Shown here: positions 35,068-46,399 of the stretch, piece by piece | Layout: every line of letters begins with the position of its first letter | How positions within the stretch are numbered: position 1 is the stretch's first letter | Assembly: GCF_943734655.1 (NCBI RefSeq) | Contig: NC_071355.1 | Coordinates: 98,518,949 to 98,582,948, forward strand | DNA from: Sabethes cyaneus | Taxonomy: Eukaryota; Arthropoda; Insecta; Diptera; Culicidae | Reading direction: 5' to 3' | Length of the DNA stretch: 64,000 nt | The notes under the pieces: generated by a model | The model's input: the letters and a program-made list of their open reading frames with translations, nothing else | Database searches by the model: none | Told to the model about the DNA's origin: nothing | Made by a program: the position numbers and the translations under genes

Positions 35068-36213
35068 GTTCTCTTTTGTAATAGCTATTTTTCCGCAAGC
35101 TTATCCTCACATATACCCGGTTTAAGTTAAACTAACGACCAGCACACCATAACAGCGTGGTAATGTGCCAATTCACAGAATTATTCTAGTAATTATCCAC
35201 GAGCACCTAACTATGTTAACCACAATGCATGGAGTGAACAAATGGTTCGTTCAACCGTTAAGAACTCCAAATTATACCAATTCGTGATTTGTGACTGTTT
35301 TACTAAAACTAGGTAGATCCGGTTTTAAATGAAAATATGAAAATAGGCCTTAAATTGATTATGTGAATCATCAAAAAGGTAGTTGAATATCACAATCTTG
35401 TAGAAGCCTGATAACATCTTATAATTCCAAATTTAACGAAAGGGCAGCTATATCGTTATGTAAATCCATTCTGCAAAATTAAGTAGGTTTCCTAAAACTG
35501 ATAATGGTATAGTAGTTAAATAAGAGATAAGAAAAAATGAAAACACATTTAAATGGTACACTCCTCTAACATTACGGGACATCAGTAGCAACCTTTTCTG
35601 CTATATGAATTAGTTAATGATATAAACGATTCAATATCAAATGAAATGGCATACCTATATGTATATATTTTTGCAAAAAAGAAAATCACAATGAATTTCA
35701 GCAGAATGGTGCCCAAAAATTAAAACACGCTCTTGGGTCTTGTTCACAGTAGAATTATTTTTTGAATACTTACGAAATGAGAAAAGTTTTGAAGCATTTG
35801 TTTAGATGGAACCAGCATCCCACAATATGGGTTTAAAAAAAATTTGGTATACATCAAATCTCGTTCATTTGTATAAAAGATCACATAGGTATAATTAACA
35901 TTGCAACATTCACCATTTCATTTTACACTAAAATGCTCCTAGTGATAAATTTCCTAAAATTGGAAATCTTCGGAATGTTTTGCAAATTTGTTTGATAACA
36001 TTATTTTTTTAAGAAATTACTCCCGTTTTAAATGTTAGTTGTAATGCGTCATCTTCAGACATATTTCTTTTAAAATGTACCTATTTATTTAAAAGTCCCA
36101 GTATTTACTCTTATTGATGTAGAATAGAAGATTGGTCAATCTGTATCGTAGCTATTTAGGGGCCTATCAAACACCACGTAGACAGAAAACCCCCCCGTCC
36201 TCCTTTGCGGACA
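35068..36213. other. Upstream flank of protease and intergenic DNA
   Basis: No gene or element ends recognised. The first ~150 bp would hold the promoter of the minus-strand protease. I see no clear TATA box and no copy of the conserved block found at 16.87 and 24.54 kb. Confidence 0.4.
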
Positions 36214-36990
36214 TCGAGATTGTCTTTCCTGCCTGCTATTCAACATTGCGTTTGGAAGTGTTACAAGACGGGCGCGATCGAAATGCTGTCGGAATTCTTT
36301 CGACAGAATATTTGAGGCAATTGGAGATCAGTACACCAGGCTAAAACGCTAAGCAGTGAAGATTGGGTTGAAGATAAATACATCTAAAACGGAGTATATG
36401 CTGGCGGGCGAGACCGAGCGCGACTGGGTCCGCTTGGGCAGTACCGTGGTAATCGACGGGGATGAGCTTTAGCTAGTCGATGAGTTTGTATATCTTGGCT
36501 CACTGGCAACATAGGACAACAATACCAGAGATGAATACATTAAAGGCGTATTATCGGCGGAAGTCGGGCCTACTACGGAATCCACAAACACTTGTGGTCG
36601 AAAAATCTGAGCCCCCGTACAAAGTGCACATTGTACGAAATGCTAATTCGACCGGTTATCCTCTACGGGCACGAAACGTGGACACTGCTAGAAGAGGACC
36701 TACGAGCACTCGGAGTTCTCGAACGGCGGGTGCTCATAACCATCTTTGGCGGAGTGCAAGAGAACGGTGTATGGAGGCGAAGAACGAACCACAAGCTCGC
36801 GCGTCTCTGCGGCAAACCCAATATTCAGAAAGTGGTTATAGCTGGATGGATATGTTGGACAGGACATGTTGCTAGAATGCCGGGCAACTGTCCTGCAAAA
36901 TGGTGTTCGCATCGAATTCGGTAGAAACAACACGAGAAATTATACTGCGCAGGCCTTATCATAAGACGTTAGGCCAATCAAGTAAGTGTA
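36214..36990 (+). mobile_element. RTE-like 3' fragment
   Basis: Aligns with 56431-57340: from TCTTTCCTGCCTGCTATTCA (RT core) to the C-terminal segment (NLSPRTKCTLYEMLIRPVILY in pieces, WICWTGHVARMP) and the 3' end ATAAGACGTTAGGCCAAT. Several stops and indels. It keeps GACGGGGATGAG at 36463-36474, the four-G form lost in the 54 kb copy. Confidence 0.8.
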
Positions 36991-37060
36991 CTGGAGTCAT
37001 CTGCGAGAGATATAACACACCTTGCACCGTCCGATATAATACATTGAATTAGAAACGGTT

Positions 37061-37218
37061 AGAATTCTGAATTGAGAGACTGGCCATGTCACTCCAAAAC
37101 TCGCTTCATTAAACCAACGACACCCACTGATTACGTGAAACGTGTGTCGCTGGTTTATGATGACAAGTTCTCGCGAGCTACTGAGTTGCCATGGCCAGTC
37201 TCTCAATTCAGAACTCTA
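37061..37218. mobile_element. ~158 bp palindromic MITE
   Basis: Arms with TCTGAATTGAGAGACTGGCC on the left and its complement on the right (37188-37212), ends GAATTCT/AGAACTC. The two inner arms diverge (CCAACGACACCC against the complement of CGTGTGTCGCTGG). Non-coding. Confidence 0.7.
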
Positions 37219-37335
37219 GGAACGGTGGAAGTCTTATGTGGCGGTTATCGAGAGAGAGCGCTTGGGCTTGACAGCCGAGCAGAGAATCGATCGACAGTTT
37301 ACGGATAGACACGCGAGGGACCAGTTCGGTACAAA
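37219..37335 (+). mobile_element. Possible LTR end with primer-binding site
   Basis: A GC-richer stretch ends with ACAAATGGCGACGAGAATA (37307-37350 region). TGGCGACGAG directly after a CA-type end resembles the tRNA-Ser-type primer-binding site of Mag-like Ty3/gypsy elements. No gag-pol sequence follows. Speculative. Confidence 0.2.
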
Positions 37336-37699
37336 TGGCGACGAGAATAAAAATGGGTAAGTTCAATTAAAATAGGGCAAGTAATTCAACATGAAAAGTC
37401 AGGCACTGATACGGGTTAATGCGAGTTTTTGCTTTCGTAGGAAAGCTTGGTTTTTGTTCGAAATAGTGTGCTGCGAGACGCACTTCGTATTTGATTTCAG
37501 TTACAGTCATGAGCTGTAACGCTGACATCCGTTCTGGCGGCGAGCACTAAAATGTTATTTTTTCCGAAAGTTGTACCCACTAGCAGTAAAGCCTATCCAC
37601 CTTTTCGCATGATGGCGGCTAGTGGGTACAATGTTCGGGAGATATCGATCTTTTCGCGTTAACATGCTTTTGGAAACTTTATTCACGTCAGGTTGATAT

Positions 37700-37973
37700 A
37701 ACAGAGAACAGACTACCAGGTAATTAACAAAAAATGTGTAAAAGATTTTTATATAATCAACGAGTAATCCTTCGATGGAGCACCCCTCGAGCAGTAAGTG
37801 GCAAACTAAAACTTGATGTCGCTGCCATCGCATGTAACTTCAGCACAAAGTAATAAATATAAAGGTACATACATATTTTTGATGCGTTTGGCAAACTATT
37901 GCTGGAGGGCGCCACCCGCAGATTTTACACACAAAATATCGATTACCTTCTTCGAGCCTGGTAGTCTGTTCTC
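37700..37973. mobile_element. MITE of the CACAGA group, right end cut
   Basis: Left ACAGAGAACAGACTACCAG and right CTGGTAGTCTGTTCTC are inverted. The interior matches the reverse complement of 39855-40136 (for example GATGTCGCTGCCATCGC and GCGTTTGGCAAACTATT). The right end stops two bases short, where a CCCAAGCAACC element begins. Confidence 0.7.
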
Positions 37974-37974
37974 C

Positions 37975-39659
37975 CCCAAGCAACCAAAAGTTCAGTTTTC
38001 ACTTAGGGAACGAACTCAGAATTTCATATTTGGTTCAAATTTAGTTCCGCAGGACTTTCTTGCTGAACAACATGATACTAGATTTACAAACCGAACTTGA
38101 TTCCCAATAAAGTACCGTTAATATATGGAGCAACTTGAAAGTTGGCTGGCCGTGCATGAGGACCCACCGGAGAGTTCCTCACATAAGCCCATCGCCTCAT
38201 CGTAGGACCAGATGCTATTCCGCTCGATCGTACATTTATATTTTAGCCATGCTTTTTTGGGAGCGATGTTGGCATCCCGAAGCATTTTTTTCACATCTTG
38301 AACTCGCTGTGAATTGGGCCACAGCATAATGTTTCCGGATTTGAAGCTTCAGATCCATTTTTCTGGCACCGACGAAAGCTCATTGTGGCCCCTTGCGTTC
38401 ATAGTCTCGACAACGGCAAACGGCATATCTGTAATGAATGAAGTTCTAATTAATTTTGCGTCAGTCAATATTGTTTGCATTGTATCCACCTTTTCGCGTG
38501 CGTAAAGGCGGCTAGCGGGTGCAATCTTCGGAAAATATTAACAAGCCAAGCCAGCAACTTTACTCAAGTCAAGTTAACATTTCCTCTTTTGATTATTGTT
38601 GTAGAATTATGACGCCTACGTGAGTGAAGTGGATATAATTGCTAACCTGGATTTTGCGAAAAATGTTGCTACGGAAAAAATTACCGCTTGCTGCTGCTGA
38701 AACATCCAAAACAAACTGGTGAACTGTCAAACGCAAGTTCACATAAAGCCTCGCGCGTATTTCTTTTTGAACCGTCCAGTACGAAAATGTTTCGCGTGTA
38801 CTTTTTCTGAACTGTCACGTTCGGATGAAGTTTCACTTGTAGTATTGTCAATTGCAAGGAAAATTGTACCATCCAAAGTGCAATATCGCTGATAAAAGTG
38901 CTATTTTGCATTAAATCGTTTCGGTCTCTTCGGCGCACTTATTGCTTGGAATATAACGAAAAAGTGCGCCGAAGATTCCGAAACGATTTAATGCAAAATA
39001 GCACTTTTATGAGCGATATCGCACTTTGAATGGTACAATTTTCCTTGCAATCAGTAATATTTCAAAAATTTCACGTTCGGATGAAGTTTTGTGCGTACTA
39101 TTTCTGAACTTCAAGTTCAGATCATGACTTTCAAGTTCAAAAAGAAACCATGGGCTGTCCTTGATATTACAGTAAATGAGAAATCAGTACATCGAGTGAA
39201 ATTTATGCAGATCTCATATTTCAGCAATGGAGCAGTGGTGTGTATCTAGGTTACCAAGAGGAGTACTCGAGTTCGAAACTCGAGGCAAGTTATGAAAATA
39301 AATTAATATTAATAAACAATCATTATTCTTCTGATCTAGGTTTTCGATCTAAGCTTATCATTAATAATCAAAACAAATGGTTTAGTTAAGGAAAAAAACA
39401 GGGAAACGTGGAAAATTACTTTTTAATTTTGAGATTATCGAAGTTTTTTTCCGAGCTGAACAGCGTTCTATACAGCGACCTAAGCAAACTCTCTGCGAAC
39501 TTTCTAGTTTTGTTTGAAAGTTGCTTAGCATTCCCACTTAAAACTTGAAAGTACGGTTAGTTGCTTAAAAATTAAGCTGAATAGAATTCTATTCATGATA
39601 ATTTGGGAAGCTGATTAAGCTACAAAATCTACTTTTATTGGAACTTTTGGTTGCTTGTG
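37975..39659. mobile_element. Probable large CCCAAGCAACC element with insertions
   Basis: Starts CCCAAGCAACCAAAAGTTCA and ends GGAACTTTTGGTTGCTTG, a matching inverted pair. The interior contains a hairpin (38852-39050), a block near 38470-38530 related to 37570-37632, and a coding-like minus stretch (38118-38327) that I cannot identify. Whether all of it belongs to one element is uncertain. Confidence 0.45.
38852..39050. mobile_element. 199 bp near-perfect hairpin
   Basis: Arms of about 90 bp (from TTGCAAGGAAAATTGTACCA to TCTTCGGCGCACTT and back) are almost perfect reverse complements separated by about 20 bp (ATTGCTTGGAATATAACGA). The few mismatches (AAAGTGCAATATCGCTGATA against TATGAGCGATATCGCACTTT) suggest a recent origin or conversion. 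No convincing TSD. Transcription from either side would give a long hairpin RNA. Confidence 0.75.
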
Positions 39660-39837
39660 CTGTGTTTCAACTGCAACATCAATATGAATATGACAAACAG
39701 CAACAGCAACATTGCCGTTGTTGTTCTTTCTCCTTCTTACTACAGTGATTTCAGTTTGTCGCAGTTTGGTCGCAGTTTTGTGCAGTGCACTTTCAAACTG
39801 CGGAGTCCCGTGTGGTGGGAAGCGCGGCATATAAAGT

Positions 39838-40256
39838 AACCGACGTATTTTGGACACAGAGAACAGATTAACAGGCTCGAAGGAAGTAATCGATTTTTTG
39901 TGTGTAAAATCTGTTGGTAGCGCCCTCCAGAAATAGTTTGCCAAACGCATAAAAAATATGCATGTACCTTTATCAATATTTCTTTGTGCTGGAGTTACAT
40001 AGCAGCGATGGCAGCGACATCAAGATTTAGTTTGCCACTTACTGCTCGAGGGGTGCTCTATTGAAGGATTACTTGTTGATTACATAAAAACCTTTTACAC
40101 ACTTTTTGTTAATTATCTGGTAGTCTGTTCTCTGTGTTTTGGACCCCATCAGTAGCTGTACATAATTTAGACACAGCAAAATCAAATCGAAGTGTCCAAA
40201 TTATGTACAGTTGCTGATGGGGACCAAACTAGGTTGGTTACCCTACGACCTATTCG
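39838..40256. mobile_element. Small palindromic MITE split by another MITE
   Basis: After removing 39855-40136, the remainder is a hairpin: TTTTGGACCCCATCAGTAGC and TGTACATAATTTAGACAC face GTGTCCAAATTATGTACA and GCTGATGGGGACCAAA. The outer ends are GTAACCGACGTA and the complement GGTAACCAACCTA. A relative lies at 17297. Confidence 0.75.
39855..40136. mobile_element. 282 bp MITE with 7 bp TSD
   Basis: Inverted ends CACAGAGAACAGA...TCTGTTCTCTGTG, flanked by perfect 7 bp repeats TTTTGGA (39848-39854, 40137-40143). Its reverse-complement relative is at 37700-37973. Confidence 0.85.
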
Positions 40257-40316
40257 ACAGAATAAGGACATAAATGTCGACCAACATTAGAAAAGGGCGG
40301 ATAAGTCAACTGTCAA

Positions 40317-41180
40317 CCCAAGCAACCAAAAGTTCGAATATTACTTGACACGCGAACTCGAAAGTTCATAATTAGTTCAGATTAAGTTCCGTGGAACTTC
40401 CTTGCTGATTAGTAGTGTATATCAAGTATACGTGGAACTAAATGCTTTAAGAAGTGATGTAAGTACTTCATAGATACTTCAAAGCTATTAGGATGCTACA
40501 TGAAGTTCTGAAGTAACTTTAGTTGCTAACAAGTTCTGCGTGCTGCTTTTTTGTTTATATTTTTGGTGATCAAACCAGCAGAACCTAAAACTATTTGAGA
40601 TTAATTATTTTTATTTCACTTCAATAAATTTAATGCTCGCATATTTCTAATTACAAATATAAATTAGAATGCAATGCTCTTCATTATTGTGTTGTGTAGT
40701 GTAGCATATGTTGTCGGTATCTCACTACTATAGTTGATTGGCTGGTTCCAAACTTTATGTTCTATAATTAACTCGCGCTGCATAAAGCTGCTGAGATGTT
40801 CTAAAACGTAGTTTTACTTAAGAACAACTCATTGGCAAAATTCACATCGCTTGTATACGACAAAGGTGACGCAGTGGATCGGGATAGGTTTACAACGCGG
40901 AACACCCGGGTTCAAACCCAACAGCAGGCAAATGCAACGAATATAGAAATTAGGTAGAAGTATAAAAATAGAACATATAGAAGTGCGGCTAAATTTGTTT
41001 TTTCTTAGTTTTTGACAGTTTATTTCGAAGCTGCTTAGCGTTCTGTGCAGCGAACTCAAGACAGCTTGAAAGTTCGGTTAATTACTTAAAAGTGACGCTG
41101 CTTAGCAAGTTATAGATTAATATACATAAAGCTGTTTAACTCTTCTTAGACACTATTATTCGAACTCTTGGTTACTTGGG
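40317..41180. mobile_element. CCCAAGCAACCA element inside the palindrome
   Basis: 864 bp with inverted ends CCCAAGCAACCAAAAGTTCG and CCCAAGTAACCAAGAGTTCG (complement of the right end). It interrupts the TCGACC palindrome. The subterminal sequence repeats the words AGTTC/GAACT many times. It includes a tRNA-like stretch at 40858-40930. No transposase. Confidence 0.8.
40858..40930 (+). repeat. tRNA-like (SINE-type) sequence
   Basis: GTGACGCAGTGGATCGGGAT resembles a pol III A box region and GGGTTCAAACCC, about 40 bp on, a B box. It does not fold as an intact tRNA, and no anticodon stem could be defended. Confidence 0.4.
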
Positions 41181-41409
41181 AAGCAGAACGAGTGAGAGTT
41201 CATTTTCCTATGCTGCTCCAGCAAAAAATAACTCTCGCTCGGTCCGCTCGACAGTTGGCCCATCCACCCTTTTCAAATGTTAGTCGACAAATAATAACAC
41301 GCATATACGAAATAATTCTCCTCACCAGCATTTTTGTTCTCATTGGCTTTCTAAAGAGAGTGTCCAAGGAGTTTCCAACAGCAATGATTACTACGCACCT
41401 CTGAAATGA

Positions 41410-41605
41410 GGCACCTTTGATTACTTTACTGATTATTACCATTAATTTTTGGTAATCAATCTGTTGTGATTACTAAAAAAATTTCATGATTACCAATGAT
41501 TACTTGAGATTATCATTGATTACTATTCTGATTACCCATTTATTACTTTTATTACCTAATTAATACGTAAATGATTACGAAAGTAATCTCTGATTACTGC
41601 GCATT
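41410..41605. repeat. GATTAC-rich degenerate repeat
   Basis: The words GATTAC / GATTAT / GTAATC recur about every 10-25 bp for nearly 200 bp, with no fixed period. It lies about 500 bp upstream of the Ras64B-like gene. Confidence 0.6.
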
Positions 41606-42107
41606 ATACGTCTGACTGGAAGCCCCTTGAAAGCATCCCATGCAGGCAAGCATGATGCAGGCATTACCTATCTGTGCAGCCATATACGCTATACTTTATC
41701 TGAATTAGCCTTTGATTTGACTTTGCAAAAATTATTCAACATAACAACATGTATAGGACCTATTATAAAATAATAAAAATTTTCCTCGCATTTTCATAAT
41801 ACTCCCAAGATCAATTTTGTTACAAAAAATTTATTTACAAACGAATGACAAAGTCAATAAAAAAAATTGGCAGTCCTGGTATTGACTGATGTCACTTTTC
41901 TTCTCATCTCATCTCATCGCCAGGCCACAGTTTTAAAAAATGTACACAACATTTTTAGTGGGCAATCTGTTTGTTTCTTCCATTTTTTTACGTTTAATTG
42001 TGCTGCATCCCGTAGATTTTTACCGTAATTTATCTCCTCAAATTGATTTTTGTACAATTTGGTTTAGTTGGTTGTGAAATCAATTAATTTGTGCGTTTAT
42101 TATCAGT

Positions 42108-43560
42108 ATGTCTCGATACAATCAATCAAATCACGGCAGCTATGCTCAGACCTATAAACTGGTTGTAGTGGGTGGAGGAGGAGTTGGAAAATCAGCAATT
42201 ACTATACAGTTTATACAGGTATTTTTAGCAAACAATTTACCTCTTATATTGTTATATCAAATATGCTTCTCGCACCGAAAATAACATCTAAATCAAGGTG
42301 AAACGAGACAGTATTGTGGCATCTGGCGTCGGTTTGCAAGTTTGATATCGGTCTTGCCATGCTCCGCTTACAAATCTCTATCATCTACTCAAGTGGACGA
42401 CGATTAAGTAAAATAGAGGATCGATCATATAGCCCCACCCGCACTATGATCAGCCAGAATGCAAATTCAAAAACTATCATCGTTTTCTAGATGTAAAAAA
42501 GCTATGATTGTTGATCGCCCACATAATACTGCTCTGATTTCGTCATCGTCGATTATATGCGCCCAAGTGTTACATTGAACGCGCGTTGGCAGTTTTGTTT
42601 TGAAAAGACAATTATTACATGTTGGACTAGTTTTCGGCATATGGATGCACTCATTCTTCCTAGCCGTGAAGTGTGACATTGAAATCGTGACTATCGTTTA
42701 CAGCTCGATGTTTTGTTTTTAGGCGATGCGAATAATTTTAACCAGAATTCACAGATGAGTTATAAAATAGTCCTATTTTTGTTTTTGACATGGCAGTATT
42801 TCATTTTATTTTCTCTACTATTGGATAAATTTCTTGCTTTTTTTCAACAAAACCAGCCCTATATCTAGGTATATATACAGAACCCCAAAAACAATTTATG
42901 TTTTTCACCGATTCCTAACTGCTTTAAATAAAGATATATGTTTCATCTTCTTAGTTTATTGAACCGTATTTTCTGAAAACTAATATACATTTCATTCTAG
43001 AGTTATTTTGTCCATGATTATGATCCAACTATTGAAGACTCATACAACAAACAATGTGTTATCGACGATATTCCTGCCAAACTTGATAGTAAGTTTTAAT
43101 GAACTTCGGTAAAGTTAAAATGTGATTCACAAACTATCTTTGTACAGTTCTGGATACTGCTGGTCAGGAAGAATTCAGCGCAATGCGAGAACAGTACATG
43201 AGATCTGGCGAAGGGTTCCTGTTAGTATTCGCCGTGACTGATCATGCGAGTTTTGATGAAATTTACAAATTTCATAAACAAATTCTGCGCGTGAAAGACC
43301 GTGATGAATTTCCGATGTTAATGGTAGGAAATAAATCCGACTTGGATCACCAGAGAGTTGTTTCTTTAGAAGAAGCCCAGCAGCTGAGCAGGCAACTGAA
43401 GATTCCATACATCGAATGTAGTGCTAAGTTAAGAATCAATGTGGATCAGGCGTTCCACGAATTGGTTCGTGTAGTAAGAAAGTTTCAACTATCGGAAAGA
43501 CCGCTAATCGACGAGAAGAAAAAACGAAAGGGTGGGAAGAAAAAGTGTTGTATACTCTAA
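42108..43560 (+). CDS. Ras64B: R-Ras2/Ras64B-type small GTPase
   Basis: Three exons: 42108-42218, 43001-43088 and 43148-43560, with introns of 782 and 59 bp and clean splice sites (CAG/GTATTT, TTCATTCTAG, A/GTAAGT, TTTGTACAG). The product has 203 residues. Visible GTPase motifs: P-loop GGGGVGKS (22-29), switch I YDPTIEDSY, switch II DTAGQE (69-74), NKSD (128-131) and ECSAK. A Lys/Arg-rich tail precedes the C-terminal CAAX box CCIL (200-203), predicting prenylation and membrane attachment. The sequence matches Drosophila Ras64B and vertebrate R-Ras2/TC21 rather than canonical Ras, with the longer N-terminus typical of the R-Ras subfamily. It should cycle between GDP and GTP at the plasma membrane in growth and adhesion signalling. 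The key residues are intact. The start chosen is the only ATG before the P-loop in frame. Confidence 0.95.
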
Positions 43561-46050
43561 TGCAGGGAAATTGCATTTGAACAACAATTTGCTTTCTAAT
43601 AACTAGGCACAGACAGCACTAACCCATTCCCTGCAGAAAATCATAAAATTCCCCCAACAACGTGAATGCCCATTGCATATCAAATAAAAGCAAAACTGAC
43701 ACAAACTAGGTTTTAGACAGACAGAAAAAAGAACAATCAAAATTGAGAAGCTATGAACAAGTATAAAGTCAACATGGCCAAACTCGAAATGTGGTAACAT
43801 CAGAAAACGCCCGGCGGGAATGGGTAGATCGATATTGCTAAAACCAAACAAAACGCACAGTACGTTAAACACGTGGGAGAGCGCCAATTAAAATAAATCT
43901 GAAACGAGTTTGAAAAACCATATGTAGAAGTAAAAACTGCCGTACTAATATGTTATAAAGGAACATAGGAATGAATATGGACAATACAAACTGTGGCACG
44001 AGTTTCAATTTGAACGATAAAACAGTTACTCAAACTTTATATTTTCAACACGTCGATATCTATTAACTGTGCCATATGTTTGTAATTTATGGATTTTAAC
44101 GTAGTTGGAGTAGTATACAAATGTGCCTAATCGATATTTAATATTTCATAAATAATCAAACTAGTTCAGGAATAACACCCCAGTCTAACGGATGGCAGAA
44201 AAAGCATTTCCAACGGTGTTCTTATAACGGAAACTATTATTTATAAATATTTTTATCAAATTAACTGTCAACTATTTTGTTCTCATTAAATGCAAGAACT
44301 ACGGATATCATAGTGGTATGACAGAATAAAATATACAATGTTATAAAGATTAATCGAAAAAATATATTTACTATACTAATTATATACAAAACTATATCAA
44401 TGTAATATCAAAACAAATGAATGTTACATTGTGTTTTATAGCATAAGCTCGAAAAATAATCAAATAGCTTATTAAGTTGTTAACGATATCGTTTCAAGAT
44501 TAATGCAATGTAACGCCATCATTAACCAAAACAGCTAGCTTTAGATGTGCTTTTAATCCGCAACAGATACAACAGGTTGTCAACAGATAGTGAAGTGAAC
44601 GTTTGATTGTTTTCAATTCTATTGGCAAAATAAGATGATAGTTTTGAGAACGGTGCTAAACTAATCACGACTCAATTTAAATCACAAGTAAGCAGGCGAT
44701 TACAATAACATTGACAACCGTTGTATCGAAACATTTATGAAAATATATGTTTAAACGTTGATCAGCTAATGCAGATTCTTTTATTTTATATCTTTTAAGA
44801 TCTAGCAGTATTTTTCAACATACTTTTCAAAAAGTAAACTTTTGTTAATAAATCTTATGTGGCAGTATTCCTTAACATGAACATATCGCTAGTTAATGTA
44901 ACTGAAAGTTGTAGCTGTCGAGAATTGTTTAAGTAAAGCACGTAATTCAGAAACCAGTCCTTTCGCCAAAATTTAATTTGACACACTGCGAGTCCAGTTG
45001 TAATCTTTTCGCAGTAGAAAATCCAAGCAGAAAACGGACGATAGAAGAAAGTAATGAAACAAAGATATTTAGTATCCAAACAGACTGTGACAAAACGTGA
45101 AGGGGAAAGAACGGGCAATTAGGTAAGGGAAGCAACGCTTAATTAAGTAGGTATGTGTGCCATTTCTCTTTACCCAAGCTGGGAGACCCGTTGATCAACA
45201 GCTATTATATTAGGATGTTAAAACTACCGTTATAAAAATTAATTTATTGCGTGACCTCATTATGAAGGTTAAGACAAACACAGAAGGTTGGTCTACTTCA
45301 AAACAGTTTTTCTTGTTCGCCATTCCCATTTTTTATTGATTAAATGTTTAAAGATAGCTTTTTTTGTTATACTTGAGTTATGGCTGAAGAACTTGATTTT
45401 CCACAACATTCACCATCTTCAAAAGTTCATAATTATCCTAGATTAATAATTCCAGAAATAAAAAGGAATCTCACTTTTGATTCAAAATTTTGCTGATCCC
45501 CTGAGTGCCCTGTCGTCTTTATAGCCTATAGTCTCTATAGGTAGACAAATCAACCAATCAATCAATTACGGTTTACAGTAATGCTAGACAGTTTTTACCG
45601 GCACTTCAAAATGAATGTTGTCAGTCTCACTGGACCGAGCTCTCGAATTTATTAACGCTTTGACAGCATTTCGAATAAAACTGACTGCTACGACTTGAGC
45701 CAAGAATTTATCAATTCGCTATCGGATTTTATAAACAAAGTAGGACACATTAAATTTCCGGGATCCCAACAGCTGAGATCTCGGAAAAAATCTTGAAAAA
45801 ACATTTAATCAGGAAGTTATTTTGAGAATTGTGTTTATGGGGATGTCGGAATAACGATATTAAAGAAATGAGATTTGGCACTTCAGTATGCTGACATCGC
45901 AAATCTGCTGTTTTAGTATAATAGTAGTATAGGCCTTGTGGTATCTCGGTTAACACATTTCTTTTCTTTTCGATATCTCAGTATATATTTTTCCAAAATT
46001 ACGGTGAACGAGAAATGGTTTTCGAAATCACGGGAAAATAGATAGTTGTT
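43561..46050. other. Ras64B 3' UTR and intergenic DNA
   Basis: AATAAA at 43683-43688 is the nearest poly(A) signal; others occur near 44327. The rest is AT-rich with no gene, RNA gene or defined element. Confidence 0.45.
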
Positions 46051-46057
46051 TATTTGC

Positions 46058-46230
46058 CTCTCTGATGGCCTCGAGGTAGGGCGCTGGCCTAACAAGCTAA
46101 TCGTCTTATGTTCGAATCTCAGCTAGGAGAGACTGTTAGAGTCCATAGGATCGTGGCACTAGCCCCACAATTGTCTTGTAGTCCAACAGCTTATTTGACA
46201 GAAAAACTTACTTATTATTATTGTTTATTT
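46058..46230 (+). repeat. tRNA-derived SINE-like element
   Basis: TGGCCTCGAGGTAGGGCGCT (A box region) and ATGTTCGAATCTC (B box) are spaced as in tRNAs. An unrelated body and a short T/A-rich tail follow. It resembles tRNA-derived SINEs known from mosquitoes; the family is not identified. Confidence 0.55.
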
Positions 46231-46399
46231 GAGTAATTCATCCGACTTTACGTCTTAATAAATTTTGATTGGACTGGGAAAAGCCACCTTGAGTAAGTTA
46301 CATACTCTTACTCGAAGTGGCACAGAAACCCAGTGTCTTTTACATCGACATATAATAAAAAATACATAGAACAAAGTCAATAAAATAGCTTAACTACAC

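Larger units (their letters stand above)
40275..41289. mobile_element. TCGACC palindrome split by an 864 bp element
   Basis: The left part 40275-40316 (TGTCGACCAACATTAGAAAA) and right part 41181-41289 (GAACGAGTGAGAGTTCATTT, ending TTTCAAATGTTAGTCGACA) together align along their whole length with the intact copy at 52477-52633 in reverse orientation. The break lies between CTGTCAA and AGCAGAAC. Confidence 0.8.

Noticed and set aside
38118..38327. Minus frame reading SQRVQDVKKMLRDANIAP and similar, protein-like
   Set aside because: Too short, inside a probable composite element, with no splice signals and no family I can name with confidence.
46062..46130. Possible tRNA gene
   Set aside because: A and B boxes are present, but no cloverleaf or credible anticodon stem; better explained as a tRNA-derived SINE.
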